Origin: DATGHS01 sp035307785
GTDB taxonomy: Bacteria > Planctomycetota > Planctomycetia > Gemmatales > Gemmataceae
DNA: 7,348 bases
Assembly: GCA_035307785.1 (NCBI GenBank)
Contig: DATGHS010000239.1
Span: 1-7,348, forward strand
Direction of reading: 5' to 3'
Part shown: positions 6,544 through 7,348 of the stretch, piece after piece
How the letters are laid out: every line of letters begins with the position of its first letter
Position numbering within the stretch: the first letter of the stretch is position 1
The notes under the pieces: generated by a model
The model's input: only the letters and a program-made list of their open reading frames with translations
Databases searched by the model: none
Told to the model about the DNA's origin: nothing
Translations under genes and position numbers: made by a program

Positions 6544-6629
6544 CCCTCCTCCCTTGTGGGGGAGGGTTAGGGTGGGGGTGTTGGACTCTGTCACCCCCAC
6601 CCTAACCCTCCCCCATCAAGGGGGAGGGG
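6544..6629. repeat. Long extragenic palindrome, G-rich and C-rich arms
   Basis: A 24-bp perfect inverted repeat, 6557-6580 with 6592-6615, is separated by an 11-base loop. After a one-base bulge (T6616) the pairing continues with CCCTTG (6551-6556) and CAAGGG (6617-6622), then weakly outward. The core word is GGGTTAGGGTG and its complement. Similar palindromes built on CACCCTAACCCT are scattered through many bacterial genomes, from my recollection of such repeats. It lies 6 bases after the toroid gene and ends 29 bases before MoxR. As RNA it would fold very stably and could stop or slow transcription, although no T-tract follows. Confidence 0.85.
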
Positions 6630-6642
6630 AAAGAGCACAACC

Positions 6643-6647
6643 AGGAG
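6643..6647 (+). promoter_or_regulatory. Ribosome binding site of the MoxR gene
   Basis: AGGAG lies 11 bases before the ATG at 6659, slightly farther than ideal. It lies outside the palindrome, so the hairpin would not mask it. Confidence 0.55.
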
Positions 6648-6658
6648 TTTCCTTTTCG

Positions 6659-7348
<690 letters not shown>

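Noticed and set aside
5656..6600. A 314-codon open frame antisense to the toroid gene
   Set aside because: It is a high-GC shadow of a clearly recognisable protein on the plus strand and starts within the palindrome arm; its translation shows no family motif.

Overview
The window most likely comes from a planctomycete. The main pointer is the truncated protein at the left edge. It has the Gly/Cys/Tyr/Pro-rich N-terminus and the start of the short C-terminal domain known as TIGR03000, which is essentially confined to Planctomycetes. Three further features fit that group: a secreted TPR-CHAT protein with 47-residue repeats carrying a KYPNGH motif, a secreted alpha/alpha-toroid (prenyltransferase/squalene-oxidase repeat) protein ending in LPIYQR, and a MoxR AAA+ ATPase after it. 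The DNA is GC-rich. The assignment rests on family recognition, not on a search.

Layout. From 1 to 456 (minus) is the 5' part of a TIGR03000-type protein that runs off the left edge. From 457 to 816 there is no convincing gene, only the leader and a candidate promoter of that gene and a strong 15-bp inverted repeat that looks like the terminator of the Nudix gene. From 817 to 5261 (minus), read right to left, there are three genes: a membrane protein with a DUF4145-like cytoplasmic domain and a DUF4384-like exported domain (5261-4026), a secreted TPR-CHAT peptidase-like protein (3952-1283), and a Nudix hydrolase (1266-817). A GC-rich hairpin sits in the 73-bp gap between the first two. The CHAT and Nudix genes are only 16 bp apart and are probably cotranscribed. 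Positions 5262-5442 form a divergent promoter region. From 5443 to 6537 (plus) is the secreted toroid protein, followed by a long G-rich/C-rich palindrome (6544-6629) and then the first 230 codons of a MoxR ATPase (6659 to the right edge).

How the genes may work together (inference). The anchored DUF4384-like domain and the CHAT protein are both predicted to lie outside the cytoplasmic membrane, while the DUF4145-like domain lies inside. This suggests a transmembrane sensing or proteolysis module in the cell envelope. It does not resemble the cytoplasmic TPR-CHAT effectors of CRISPR or gasdermin defence, because this one carries a clear Sec signal peptide. The toroid protein and MoxR are likely the start of a separate rightward cluster. 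MoxR genes are usually followed by DUF58, VWA and transglutaminase genes, which would lie beyond this window.
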